Below the pieces are notes generated by a model, which searched no databases, was not told the origin of the DNA, and saw only the letters and a program-made list of their open reading frames with translations. 5,822 nt of DNA from contig CALMLK010000240.1 in assembly GCA_937868035.1 (NCBI GenBank), forward strand, positions 1-5,822, written 5' to 3'. Every line of letters begins with the position of its first letter. Within the stretch, counting starts at the first letter, position 1. The translations under genes and the position numbers were made by a program. The DNA comes from an uncultured Alphaproteobacteria bacterium (GTDB lineage Bacteria > Pseudomonadota > Alphaproteobacteria > Rhizobiales > Aestuariivirgaceae). Shown here piece by piece: positions 1 to 5,822 of this stretch.

Positions 1-274
1 CCACGCCATAGACCAGCGTCATCACGAAGGGCCAGGCGACCATCACGCCCAACACCGTGAGCACGCGGCGTTGCCAGAGGGTACGCGCGGCCCAAAAGGC
101 GCGCAGCCGCTGGAACCGCCCCGCAGGCGTGGCATCGGCCCGCGCCGGACCGGCAGATTCGCCTTCCGGCAACGACCCCGCCCGCCGCTTGCGCGGTGCC
201 CAGGGCAGCGTTTCCTGCGGTTTGCCCACGGCCTTCTGTTGAGATTTCGGTGCCATCTGCGTATGGGAACTCAT
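1..274 (-). CDS. N-terminal part of a membrane-anchored protein, possibly the peptidoglycan glycosyltransferase MtgA (partial)
   Basis: The reading frame is open from an ATG at 274 to the window edge, giving 91 residues without a stop; the rest lies outside. The first ~65 residues are polar, basic and rich in Pro, Ala and Lys/Arg (for example APRKRR at 26-31), as expected of a cytoplasmic tail. A hydrophobic segment follows at about residues 70-91 (VLTVLGVMVAWPFVMTLVYG), preceded by RR, which predicts a single N-in membrane anchor. Family knowledge: MtgA proteins of Proteobacteria have a short cytoplasmic tail and one such anchor ending in LxY just before a conserved PPxSTLM stretch, and they polymerise lipid II glycan strands in the periplasm. 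The diagnostic glycosyltransferase motifs are not in the window, so the name is an inference from the anchor's shape and the ispA neighbour. It diverges from ispA with 17 bases between start codons. A second ATG at codon 7 is an alternative start; neither has a clear ribosome binding site. Confidence 0.55.
   Translation of the reverse strand, partial: MSSHTQMAPKSQQKAVGKPQETLPWAPRKRRAGSLPEGESAGPARADATPAGRFQRLRAFWAARTLWQRRVLTVLGVMVAWPFVMTLVYGV
239..267 (+). promoter_or_regulatory. candidate sigma70-like promoter for ispA
   Basis: TTGAGA at 239-244 matches the -35 consensus at 5 of 6 positions. A 17-base spacer leads to TATGGG at 262-267, a weak -10 (3 of 6). Transcription would begin around 274 and leave a leader of about 18 bases before the GTG start of ispA. 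The elements lie inside the first codons of the divergent gene, as they must, because the gap between the two start codons is only 17 bases. This is a pattern match only. Confidence 0.27.
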
Positions 275-291
275 ATTGCGGAATTGCACAC

Positions 292-1182
292 GTGGCACAA
301 GAGCAGCACCCGACCTTTGAAACCGCGCTGGCGGATACGGCACAGGCCATTGAGACAGAACTTGAGCGGTTGCTGCCGCCCCGTTCCGGAGACCGGCTGC
401 GCGCGGCCATGCGCTATGCGAGCCTTGGCCAGGGCAAGCGGCTGCGGCCGTTCCTGGTCATGCAATCCGCCGGACTGTTCGACCAGCCGCCTGCGCAAGC
501 GCTGCGCGTCGCTGCTGCCCTGGAATGCGTGCACTGCTATTCGCTCGTGCATGACGATCTTCCAGCCATGGACGATGACGACCTGCGGCGGGGACAGCCG
601 ACGACGCACCGCAAGTTCGATGAAGCCACAGCGATCCTGGCGGGCGACGGACTGCTGACCTTTGCCTTCGAAATTCTGGCGGAGGGCGCGACTCATGACG
701 ATCCTGTGATCCGCAGCAGCCTCGTCCTCGAACTGGCGCGGGCTTCCGGTGAGGCTGGCATGGTGGGGGGGCAGATGAACGACATCGCGGCCGAGGCGGG
801 CGGCTTCGAATCGTATTCGGCCATTGCCGCCATGCAAGGCATGAAGACAGGGGCCCTGTTCCGCTTTGCCTGCGAGGCGGGCGCCATCATGGCCGGCGCG
901 GAACGTGGCCCGCTTCGTCAGTATGCGGATCATATCGGGCTGGCCTTCCAGGTGGCCGACGACATTCTGGATGTGGAGTCGGATGCGGCCACGCTGGGCA
1001 AGGCGACAGGCAAGGACAAGGGCCGTGGCAAGGCGACCTTTGTCGATTTCCTCGGGCTCGACGGCGCAAAGGCAGAGGCGGCACGGCTTGCCGATGCCGC
1101 CATTGCCGTGCTCGCCCCCTACGGCGGCAAGGCCCGGCTGCTGCGCGACACGGCGCGCTTCGTCATTTCGCGAAAGAAATAG
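292..1182 (+). CDS. ispA: Farnesyl diphosphate synthase (short-chain polyprenyl synthetase)
   Basis: This cytoplasmic enzyme condenses isopentenyl diphosphate with dimethylallyl and then geranyl diphosphate to make the C15 farnesyl diphosphate used for undecaprenyl phosphate and quinones. Counting from the GTG start (296 residues, normal for the family), GKRLRP is at 48-53. The first Asp-rich motif DDLPAMDDDDLRRG begins at D88, GGQMND is at 159-164, KT at 185-186, and the second Asp-rich motif DDILD at 223-227. A GKDKGRGKATFVDFLG segment follows at 240-255. Tyr and Ser sit five and four residues before the first motif (CYSLVHDD), as in E. coli IspA, which supports a farnesyl rather than longer product. 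The GTG at 292 is chosen because the only in-frame ATG upstream (196) would add 32 residues unlike the family and overlap the divergent gene. The ribosome binding site is weak (GCGGA about 10 bases upstream). A run of seven G encodes Gly159-Gly160. The 3' end overlaps the convergent regulator gene by 20 bases. Confidence 0.95.
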   Translation: MAQEQHPTFETALADTAQAIETELERLLPPRSGDRLRAAMRYASLGQGKRLRPFLVMQSAGLFDQPPAQALRVAAALECVHCYSLVHDDLPAMDDDDLRRGQPTTHRKFDEATAILAGDGLLTFAFEILAEGATHDDPVIRSSLVLELARASGEAGMVGGQMNDIAAEAGGFESYSAIAAMQGMKTGALFRFACEAGAIMAGAERGPLRQYADHIGLAFQVADDILDVESDAATLGKATGKDKGRGKATFVDFLGLDGAKAEAARLADAAIAVLAPYGGKARLLRDTARFVISRKK

Positions 1183-2950
1183 CCGCCGCTTCCCGGCCTC
1201 CGGCAAGCGGCACAACAAGGACCGCTGCGTCTTCCAACAGCCTTGTGGCGCCTATTTTTCCTGCTGCCGTTTCCGCACAGCGGGCTTCCACCTGTGCTCC
1301 GGCGAAATCGCCCTGTTGCTGCATGGTGCGGGCCAGCAGAATGCGGACACGCGCCGCCTGGTATTCCGCTTCCGCACTCGTCCACAACTGCCGCGCCAGA
1401 TGCAGCAACTGGATGGCCTTGGCCATGCCGCCGTCGCTATGTGCCAGCAGGAGTGCCTCCGCTTCGAGCACAAGCGCATGCACTGCCTTGCTGGGCCATG
1501 TCTCATACTGCGCGCGCAGTTCACCAATGACGGCGCGCGCATCCTGCTCGCGGCCCGCGGCGGCACAGATGCGGGCCTTGTAGCCAAGGAGGATGGCGCG
1601 GCGTTGCAGGGCGTACCAATCCGTATTCACCAGCACGCGGTCGAGGGCTGCAATGGCGCCGTCGGTGTCGCCTGCTTCCGCCAGCAGGATGGCATGTCCC
1701 GGTTCCGCATCTCCGCCCATTTCATAGGCAGTCTGATAATCGCGGCGGGCCGCGGCCTCGTCGCCCATGGCGGCTTGAATGTCGCCGCGCACGCGGTAGC
1801 CATCGTGGCGCGCCCAAGGCTCGTTGCCAGAGGCGTCGATCAGCCTTTGAATCTTCGCCAGCGCGTCCGGGAGAGTGCCCTGCACGCCATCGATTTCGGC
1901 GCGGTGCAGCTGACACGCCGCGCTGACGGATGCGAAGTTGCCTTCGCACCAGGTTTCGTAACCGCCGATCCACTGCAGGGCACGTGCCCAATCACCCGAC
2001 GAGCGGCACGACCACAGCACGCTGCAATAGACGAGGCCTCCGGAAACAGGATCAACTGCCGTCGACATGGCGAGCGCTGCCGCGTGATCCTGCTGTTCCA
2101 GCCCTTGGCGAATGTGGCCGAGTGAAATGTTGAAGAACCCGAGGTAGGCCAGTGTCACCGCCCGCAGGGCCTTGTGCCCGCTGGCTTCCGCCTCACGGTA
2201 GGCTTGCTCAACCAGGTCCCGCGCCTCCTGCGGCGAGCCATCGGCGGCGCTGAGCCGCGACTGCATCCACAGGAAGTAGGCTTTCACCGCCGGCATCCTG
2301 TCGAGGTCACCCGCAGGCACTTGCGCAAGCCATCCCCGCGAGACAGCACGCGCGCCGCGCTCGAAATGAATGCGCGAGAGGGAAACCGCCGTGCGGGACA
2401 GTGTTTCCACATCGCCGGCGGCCTCCGAGATTTCGATCAGGCGGCGCAGGAAAGGTTCTCCCGCAACGGCGCGCCCGAGACATTCTTCCGCATAGGCGAA
2501 GAGTTCAAGTTCCTCCGCGGACAGACTGTCCATGGCCCGCTTGCCGAGGAGACTGACGATCTCCGACCACTTGCGTGCGTTGGCAAGGCTCTGAAGTGTT
2601 TCAGCGGAGCTGCCTGCATCCACAGGCTTGGGCCAGAACTCATCCAGCTCCGGCTGATCGATGGCGAGGCGGTAGCCCCGTCCCGAGTAATTCTTGAGAG
2701 CGCGGTCGAGCCCACCCTTTTTCAATTCTGTCCGCAACAGGCTGACAGCGCGTTGCAGCGAGGCTTCCGACACAAAGACGCCGGGCCACACTTTCTCCAG
2801 CAGTTCAGCCTTTGGAATGACGCGGCCCGCGTTCTCCAACAGCATCACCAGCAAATCAAAGATCTTCGGCTGAACTGCAAGGGCCTCATTGCCCAAACGC
2901 AATTCGCGGCGGTCCTCGTCCACCGTAAAGTCGCCGAAACGATGCAGCAT
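1163..2950 (-). CDS. Winged-helix (OmpR/CadC-type) transcriptional regulator with a TPR-like C-terminal region
   Basis: This is a predicted cytoplasmic DNA-binding regulator of 595 residues; the target and signal are unknown. Residues 1-97 form an OmpR/PhoB-type winged helix: FGDFTVD strand start, QPKIFDLLVMLLENAGRVI (27-45), KAELLEKVWPG (47-57), recognition helix SEASLQRAVSLLRTEL (61-76), and the wing at 88-95 (YSGRGYRL). No receiver domain precedes it and I see no transmembrane segment after it, so it differs from both two-component regulators and CadC. The remaining ~480 residues are Ala/Leu-rich helical repeats of TPR type. A stretch at roughly 305-365 (CSVLWSC, TWCEGN, HRAEI) and one at 529-568 (EYQAARVRILLART) resemble the C-terminal repeats of large LuxR/MalT-like regulators. 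ATG 2950 is chosen over the in-frame ATG at 3061 because the domain begins there and GGAG lies 7 bases upstream (2958-2961). It diverges from the DUF4242 gene, a common arrangement for a regulator and its target. Confidence 0.85.
   Translation of the reverse strand: MLHRFGDFTVDEDRRELRLGNEALAVQPKIFDLLVMLLENAGRVIPKAELLEKVWPGVFVSEASLQRAVSLLRTELKKGGLDRALKNYSGRGYRLAIDQPELDEFWPKPVDAGSSAETLQSLANARKWSEIVSLLGKRAMDSLSAEELELFAYAEECLGRAVAGEPFLRRLIEISEAAGDVETLSRTAVSLSRIHFERGARAVSRGWLAQVPAGDLDRMPAVKAYFLWMQSRLSAADGSPQEARDLVEQAYREAEASGHKALRAVTLAYLGFFNISLGHIRQGLEQQDHAAALAMSTAVDPVSGGLVYCSVLWSCRSSGDWARALQWIGGYETWCEGNFASVSAACQLHRAEIDGVQGTLPDALAKIQRLIDASGNEPWARHDGYRVRGDIQAAMGDEAAARRDYQTAYEMGGDAEPGHAILLAEAGDTDGAIAALDRVLVNTDWYALQRRAILLGYKARICAAAGREQDARAVIGELRAQYETWPSKAVHALVLEAEALLLAHSDGGMAKAIQLLHLARQLWTSAEAEYQAARVRILLARTMQQQGDFAGAQVEARCAETAAGKIGATRLLEDAAVLVVPLAGGREAAAISFAK
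1185..1211. terminator. Stem-loop at the convergent ispA/regulator 3' ends
   Basis: GCCGCTT (1185-1191) pairs with AAGCGGC (1205-1211), and CCGG (1193-1196) pairs with CCGG (1200-1203). This gives an 11-base-pair stem with one C-C mismatch and a three-base loop. It begins three bases after the ispA stop. On the plus strand no T-tract follows, so it would more likely stabilise the ispA transcript end than act as a classical terminator. On the minus strand a T-rich stretch (TATTTCTTTC) follows, but the hairpin then lies within the last codons of the regulator. The function is therefore uncertain. Confidence 0.3.
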
Positions 2951-2980
2951 CGTTGGTCTCCGGAAGTGCGCCCCGCCGGG

Positions 2981-3009
2981 AATATAGGGAAAAGATAAGT
3001 CGGCGGTAA
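2981..3009 (-). promoter_or_regulatory. candidate promoter of the winged-helix regulator
   Basis: Read on the minus strand, TTACCG (3009-3004, 3 of 6 to the -35 consensus) is followed after 17 bases by TATATT (2986-2981, 5 of 6 to the -10 consensus). Transcription would start near 2974, giving a leader of about 25 bases that holds the GGAG ribosome binding site. The -10 is one of the few AT-rich spots in the window. The -35 is weak, which would suit activator-dependent or autoregulated expression. Confidence 0.38.
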
Positions 3010-3014
3010 GGACT

Positions 3015-3072
3015 TTGATGAGGTGAAAACCTAGGTGATGATCACGGAAATCACGCCGCAATCAAAGGTTTT
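3015..3072. promoter_or_regulatory. repeat-rich intergenic operator candidate with a possible promoter for the DUF4242 gene
   Basis: The direct repeat AGGTGA occurs at 3021-3026 and 3033-3038, 12 bases apart, about one helical turn. The palindrome ACCTAGGT lies at 3029-3036, and the 11-base dyad GTGATGATCAC at 3035-3045. A wider inverted pair, AAAACCT (3026-3032) and AGGTTTT (3066-3072), flanks the dyad. A possible plus-strand promoter is TTGATG (3015-3020), a 16-base spacer and GATGAT (3037-3042), so the repeats would lie between and over the promoter elements. OmpR-family winged helices typically bind tandem half-sites about 10-12 bases apart, so this is a reasonable binding region for the divergent regulator. 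Binding is inferred, not shown. Confidence 0.35.
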
Positions 3073-3077
3073 ACATC

Positions 3078-3374
3078 ATGCAGCTCTACGTCATTCGCCG
3101 GCCCAGCGCCTGGAAGAACATTCCCGAACTGGAAATCGCCGGCGCAAAATCCGCCCGCATCGGCAACGAAGACATGCCGGACAAGGTCCGCTGGATTCGC
3201 AGCTACGTTGTCCAGGAACCCGATGGCCGCATCGGCACGTTCTGCATTTACGAAGCCGTCGATGGCGAAGCGATTCGCGATCATGCGCGCCGCGTCGGCA
3301 TGCCGGGCGAGGAATTCTATCCGGTCGCCACCACGGTCATCGTGCGCGCCGACCCGATGATGGCTGCCGCCTGA
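3078..3374 (+). CDS. DUF4242 family small protein (SCO4226-like, putative nickel-binding fold)
   Basis: This 98-residue protein has no signal peptide or membrane segment and is probably cytoplasmic. The pattern fits DUF4242: an N-terminal strand MQLYVIRR, a helix with acidic and basic residues to about 33, VRWIRSYV at 37-44, TFCIYEA at 54-60 with the only cysteine (C56), then GEAIRDHARRVGMPGEEF at 63-80 and a final strand ATTVIV. Family knowledge: SCO4226 of Streptomyces coelicolor is a ferredoxin-like dimer reported to bind nickel, but the biological role of the family is not established. AAAGG at 3064-3068 lies nine bases before the ATG and serves as ribosome binding site. The gene is monocistronic: the divergent winged-helix regulator lies upstream and a hairpin terminator follows immediately. 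The family call is from memory of its sequence pattern; metal binding by this member is not shown. Confidence 0.8.
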   Translation: MQLYVIRRPSAWKNIPELEIAGAKSARIGNEDMPDKVRWIRSYVVQEPDGRIGTFCIYEAVDGEAIRDHARRVGMPGEEFYPVATTVIVRADPMMAAA

Positions 3375-3382
3375 CGCCTGCA

Positions 3383-3420
3383 CCGGGGTTCGCGAAGGCC
3401 ACGAACCCCGGGCTGTTCTT
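3383..3420 (+). terminator. Rho-independent-type terminator after the DUF4242 gene
   Basis: CCGGGGTTCG (3383-3392) and CGAACCCCGG (3402-3411) form a perfect ten-base-pair stem with a nine-base loop, eight bases after the stop codon. The following GCTGTTCTT is only moderately T-rich. It lies in the 48-base gap between convergent genes. The minus-strand side has no T-tract, so it most likely ends the plus-strand transcript, although the stem may also slow readthrough from the hydrolase gene. Confidence 0.7.
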
Positions 3421-3422
3421 GC

Positions 3423-4169
3423 CTATTGTGAAATTCGCTTCAGCGCTTCGTCATAACTCTTCACGGGATAGACATAGCCCCGGCGAATGGCGAATCGCCA
3501 TGTGAGGCGGGGTGAGCGCGCCACGTCTTCCGGCGTCACGGCCAGGATGCCATCGCGGTCATCCGGTGACAGTCCCTCCTTCAGCATCACGTTCGCGGTG
3601 ATGCCCTGCATTTCGGCTGCCTTGGCGAGGCCGTATTGGATGAAGCCCGAACAGATGAACTGGGGCGGGACCCATTTGTGCAGGCGGCGGCGCGTCATCG
3701 TCACCGCATGTTCCATGGATTTCTTCTGGCCCTTGCTGATGGTGAACCAGCCGAGCCGCAGGCTGAAGAGCGCGGACAGGCCCATGCGCATCACACGGCC
3801 GAAGTCATAGCCCGACTTCACGTGGTCCAGCATCAGGCCACGCACTTTCTTGAAATAGCTCTCGGTAAACTGCTCACCCTCCAGCCGCAGCACGACGATT
3901 TCGGCGTGTGGATGGCGGCCTGCGATGTAGTCGCGGATGTTGGCGAGGCCTACGCCTTCGCGCACGCTCTCCACCAGGAAGCTGCTGGAGAAACCTTCAT
4001 CGGGATGCGCCACGAGGAAGACCAGCGCGGCGTGGCTGAAGGCGCTGCCCCTGGCCCAGCGAATGGCCCAACTCAGAAACGTCGGACTGCGCGAGAGGAT
4101 GATGTCGCCGATGCGCAGGTTCTGACCGGACTCGGCGAGGAACTTCTTGACGCTGACGGCTTCAGCCAT
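3423..4169 (-). CDS. YiiX/YebB-like permuted papain-like cysteine hydrolase (peptidase C92 / NlpC-P60 superfamily)
   Basis: This 248-residue protein is a predicted circularly permuted NlpC/P60-type (LRAT-like) hydrolase or acyltransferase; the natural substrate is unknown. The N-terminal GDIILSRSP (21-29) and the motif [14 protein letters not shown] (38-51) with the likely catalytic His46 are typical. A conserved-type acidic residue is in [12 protein letters not shown] (Glu67), and the likely nucleophile Cys173 lies in [12 protein letters not shown]. His before Cys is the permuted order. Cys173 is the only cysteine in the protein. I see no signal peptide, so a cytoplasmic or membrane-surface location is more likely than export. 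The start at 4169 is chosen because the homology-like part begins there and its ATG overlaps the ispG stop region by eight bases (ATGGCTGA), a layout that favours translational coupling. An in-frame ATG at 4253 would lie deep within ispG. It is the last gene of the znuB-like/ispG/hydrolase cluster. Confidence 0.82.
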   Translation of the reverse strand: MAEAVSVKKFLAESGQNLRIGDIILSRSPTFLSWAIRWARGSAFSHAALVFLVAHPDEGFSSSFLVESVREGVGLANIRDYIAGRHPHAEIVVLRLEGEQFTESYFKKVRGLMLDHVKSGYDFGRVMRMGLSALFSLRLGWFTISKGQKKSMEHAVTMTRRRLHKWVPPQFICSGFIQYGLAKAAEMQGITANVMLKEGLSPDDRDGILAVTPEDVARSPRLTWRFAIRRGYVYPVKSYDEALKRISQ

Positions 4170-5412
4170 GGTGCGCCGAACGCCCGCCCCTGCCCCAGCG
4201 CTCGCGCACATAGGTCTCGACGATGTCCTTGAACTGCGCCGCGATGTTTTCACCGCGCAGCGTCTTCACCTTCTGACCGTCGACGTAAACGGGTGCCGCC
4301 GGCAATTCACCGGTGCCGGGAAGCGAGATGCCGATGTCGGCGTGTTTCGATTCACCGGGGCCGTTGACGATGCAGCCCATCACGGCAAGTTGAAGCGTTT
4401 CAAAGCCCGGATATTGCGCCCGCCACTCCGGCATGCGGCTGCGCACATGATTCTGAATGTCCTGCGCCAGTTCCTGGAACACGGTGGATGTGGTGCGGCC
4501 ACATCCCGGACAGGCGATCACCATGGGTGCGAAGGCGCGCAGGCCCATGGTCTGCAGGATTTCCTGCGCCACGATCACCTCGCGTGTGCGGTCGCCGCCC
4601 GGTTCGGGTGTGAGGGAAATGCGGATCGTATCGCCGATCCCCTCCTGCAACAGCACCGCGAGGGCCGCCGTCGATGCGACGATGCCCTTGGACCCCATGC
4701 CCGCCTCGGTCAGTCCGAGATGGAGGGCGTGGTCGCTGCGCGTGGCCAGCAGGCGATAGACGGCGATCAAGTCCTGAACTTCCGAACACTTGGCGGAAAT
4801 GATGATCTTGTTGCGGGCGAGGCCCAGTTCCTCGGCGCGGGCGGCGGAGAGAAGACCAGATTGCACCACAGCCTCGTGCATCACGCTGCGCGCTTCCACC
4901 GGCTGCGGCGAGGCGTGGTTCTCGTCCATCAGTTTCGTCAGCAGCGACTGGTCGAGCGAACCCCAATTGACGCCGATCCGCACCGGCTTGCCGTGGCGGA
5001 TGGCGATCTCGATCATCTGCGCGAAGTTGCGGTCCTGCTTCTCCTTGAAGCCGACGTTGCCGGGATTGATCCGGTACTTGTCGAGGGCTTCCGCGCAGGC
5101 GGGGAACTGCGACAACAGGAGGTGGCCGTTGTAGTGGAAGTCGCCGACCAGCGGCACGCTCATGCCCATCTGCGCAAGGCGGTCGCGGATGCGTGGCACG
5201 GCTGCGGCGGACTCTTCACGGTCCACGGTGATGCGTACGAGTTCGGACCCTGCGCGGGCAAGTTCCGCCACCTGCCGGGCCGTGCCTTCGGCATCGGCGG
5301 TGTCCGTGTTGGTCATGGATTGCACGACGACGGGATGGCCGCCGCCCACCATGACATTTCCAACCATGACGCCCACCGAGGCCCGGCGCGGATGCGTTGC
5401 TGAGAAGTTCAT
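4162..5412 (-). CDS. ispG: 4-hydroxy-3-methylbut-2-en-1-yl diphosphate synthase (IspG/GcpE)
   Basis: This cytoplasmic [4Fe-4S] enzyme of the MEP pathway reductively converts methylerythritol cyclodiphosphate to hydroxymethylbutenyl diphosphate, the substrate of IspH. The protein has 416 residues. The N-terminal TIM-barrel part shows [10 protein letters not shown] (29-38), [19 protein letters not shown] and [10 protein letters not shown]. The C-terminal iron-sulfur domain carries the three cluster ligands as CPGCGRT (C301, C304) and [10 protein letters not shown] (C347, with E354 as the usual acidic partner). There are 42 residues between C304 and C347, longer than in the E. coli enzyme (C273 to C305), so the protein belongs to the longer proteobacterial form. 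The ATG at 5412 has an excellent ribosome binding site (AAGGGAG at 5417-5423, four bases away). It starts 19 bases after the znuB-like stop and overlaps the downstream hydrolase start, suggesting one transcript. Confidence 0.97.
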   Translation of the reverse strand: MNFSATHPRRASVGVMVGNVMVGGGHPVVVQSMTNTDTADAEGTARQVAELARAGSELVRITVDREESAAAVPRIRDRLAQMGMSVPLVGDFHYNGHLLLSQFPACAEALDKYRINPGNVGFKEKQDRNFAQMIEIAIRHGKPVRIGVNWGSLDQSLLTKLMDENHASPQPVEARSVMHEAVVQSGLLSAARAEELGLARNKIIISAKCSEVQDLIAVYRLLATRSDHALHLGLTEAGMGSKGIVASTAALAVLLQEGIGDTIRISLTPEPGGDRTREVIVAQEILQTMGLRAFAPMVIACPGCGRTTSTVFQELAQDIQNHVRSRMPEWRAQYPGFETLQLAVMGCIVNGPGESKHADIGISLPGTGELPAAPVYVDGQKVKTLRGENIAAQFKDIVETYVRERWGRGGRSAHHG

Positions 5413-5431
5413 TGCGCTCCCTTTTCCGCCG

Positions 5432-5822
5432 CTAACTGCGTTGTCCGAGCGGCAAGGTCAAGACAAAGAGAAGTCCGGCGGACAGGACAATCGACGGACC
5501 TGCGACAGTGCCCCAGGCGGCGGACATGAACAGCCCCGCCAGTACGGCGGCTGCGGCGAGGACGACGCTCAACACCGCCATGCCCTCTGGCGTGGCCGAC
5601 AGGCGCCGCGCTGCCGCTGCCGGAATGACGGTGAGCGCGGTGATCAACAACAGTCCCACGATCTTCATGGAGATGGCGACGACGAAGGCGATGAGCAGCG
5701 TGAACAGCAGTTCCACCAGTTGCACATTGATGCCTTCCGCGCGGGCGAGGTCTTCGTGCACGGAGATCGCGATCATCCGGCGCCACAAGGTCGCCAGCAG
5801 GAGGAGCGCGGCAGCGGCCACG
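5432..5822 (-). CDS. znuB: C-terminal part of a ZnuB-like ABC-3 metal transporter permease (partial)
   Basis: The frame is open from the right window edge to a TAG at 5434-5432, giving the last ~130 residues; the N-terminal half is missing. The sequence is that of the inner-membrane permease of zinc/manganese ABC importers (ABC-3 family). After the end of one membrane helix comes the cytoplasmic segment [11 protein letters not shown] (22-32 of the visible part). A helix pair with [18 protein letters not shown] (52-69) follows, then ARRL, a helix at about 81-100, and a final helix at about 108-125 ([16 protein letters not shown]). MKxxGxLLxxALxxIPAAxAR is the family's signature region. In zinc importers it would act with the ATPase ZnuC and the binding protein ZnuA; those genes would be expected to the right of the window but are not seen. 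Zinc rather than manganese is the likelier substrate by resemblance, but it is not proven. Only 19 bases separate it from ispG on the same strand. Confidence 0.85.
   Translation of the reverse strand, partial: VAAAALLLLATLWRRMIAISVHEDLARAEGINVQLVELLFTLLIAFVVAISMKIVGLLLITALTVIPAAAARRLSATPEGMAVLSVVLAAAAVLAGLFMSAAWGTVAGPSIVLSAGLLFVLTLPLGQRS

Noticed and set aside
196..291. Upstream ATG extension of ispA
   Set aside because: It would add 32 residues unlike IspA N-termini and overlap the divergent gene's first codons; the GTG at 292 gives the normal family length.
289..294. CACGTG palindrome at the ispA start
   Set aside because: It is six bases long with no extended symmetry and includes the start codon; it is expected by chance.
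765..771. Run of seven G within ispA as a possible slippage or phase-variation site
   Set aside because: It encodes the conserved GGQ motif, the frame is intact, and runs of this length are unremarkable in GC-rich DNA; switching a likely essential gene is improbable.
271..1218. 315-codon minus-strand open frame opposite ispA
   Set aside because: It mirrors a strongly supported ispA frame. The translation is Arg/His/Gly-rich with no recognisable domain, as expected from antisense of a GC-rich gene.
866..2125. 419-codon plus-strand open frame spanning the ispA 3' half and the regulator
   Set aside because: It runs across two supported genes, in another frame of one and antisense to the other. 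The translation looks like low-complexity shadow sequence with no family pattern.
2174..2998. 274-codon plus-strand open frame antisense to the regulator's N-terminal half
   Set aside because: The opposite strand encodes a clear winged helix with a ribosome binding site; the antisense product resembles no family.
3636..4232. 198-codon plus-strand open frame antisense to the C92 hydrolase
   Set aside because: The minus strand carries the GDIIL, SHAALV and FICSGF motifs in order; the antisense product shows no recognisable motif.
4147..5403. 418-codon plus-strand open frame antisense to ispG
   Set aside because: ispG is unmistakable on the minus strand. The antisense frame is long only because GC-rich codon use removes stops.
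5409..5786. 125-codon minus-strand open frame overlapping the znuB-like gene
   Set aside because: It is an out-of-frame shadow of the permease, rich in Arg and His, with no membrane pattern.

Overview
The window looks like ordinary chromosomal DNA from a GC-rich Alphaproteobacterium. The protein styles (IspG and IspA sequences, ZnuB-type permease), the dense packing and the strong third-position GC support this; I cannot name a genus. It is almost fully coding. I saw no rRNA, tRNA, CRISPR array, insertion sequence, phage gene or plasmid function. All gaps between genes are under 130 bases.

Layout, left to right. (1) At the left edge is the N-terminal 91 residues of a minus-strand membrane-anchored protein. 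It is probably the monofunctional peptidoglycan glycosyltransferase MtgA, cut by the window edge. (2) Divergent from it, only 17 bases away, is ispA (farnesyl diphosphate synthase, plus strand, GTG start). (3) Converging on ispA with a 20-base overlap of the two 3' ends is a 595-residue minus-strand regulator with an OmpR/CadC-type winged helix and a long TPR-like sensor region. (4) Divergent from the regulator, across a 127-base gap carrying repeats and dyads, is a 98-residue DUF4242 (SCO4226-like) protein, followed by a good hairpin terminator. (5) The right part is a tight minus-strand cluster read from the right edge leftward: the 3' end of a znuB-like ABC-3 metal permease, then ispG (19-base gap), then a YiiX/YebB-type permuted papain-like hydrolase (peptidase C92 family) whose start codon lies inside the end of ispG.

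Functional themes. IspG catalyses the penultimate step of the MEP isoprenoid pathway and IspA makes farnesyl diphosphate, the precursor of undecaprenyl phosphate and quinones. A lipid II polymerase such as MtgA uses undecaprenyl-linked substrate, so the left end has an envelope-precursor flavour. The most interesting material for follow-up is the regulator/DUF4242 pair with its repeat-rich intergenic region, and the translational coupling of the uncharacterised C92 hydrolase to ispG downstream of a metal transporter. None of this proves a new system; the individual families are known and the associations are inferred from position.
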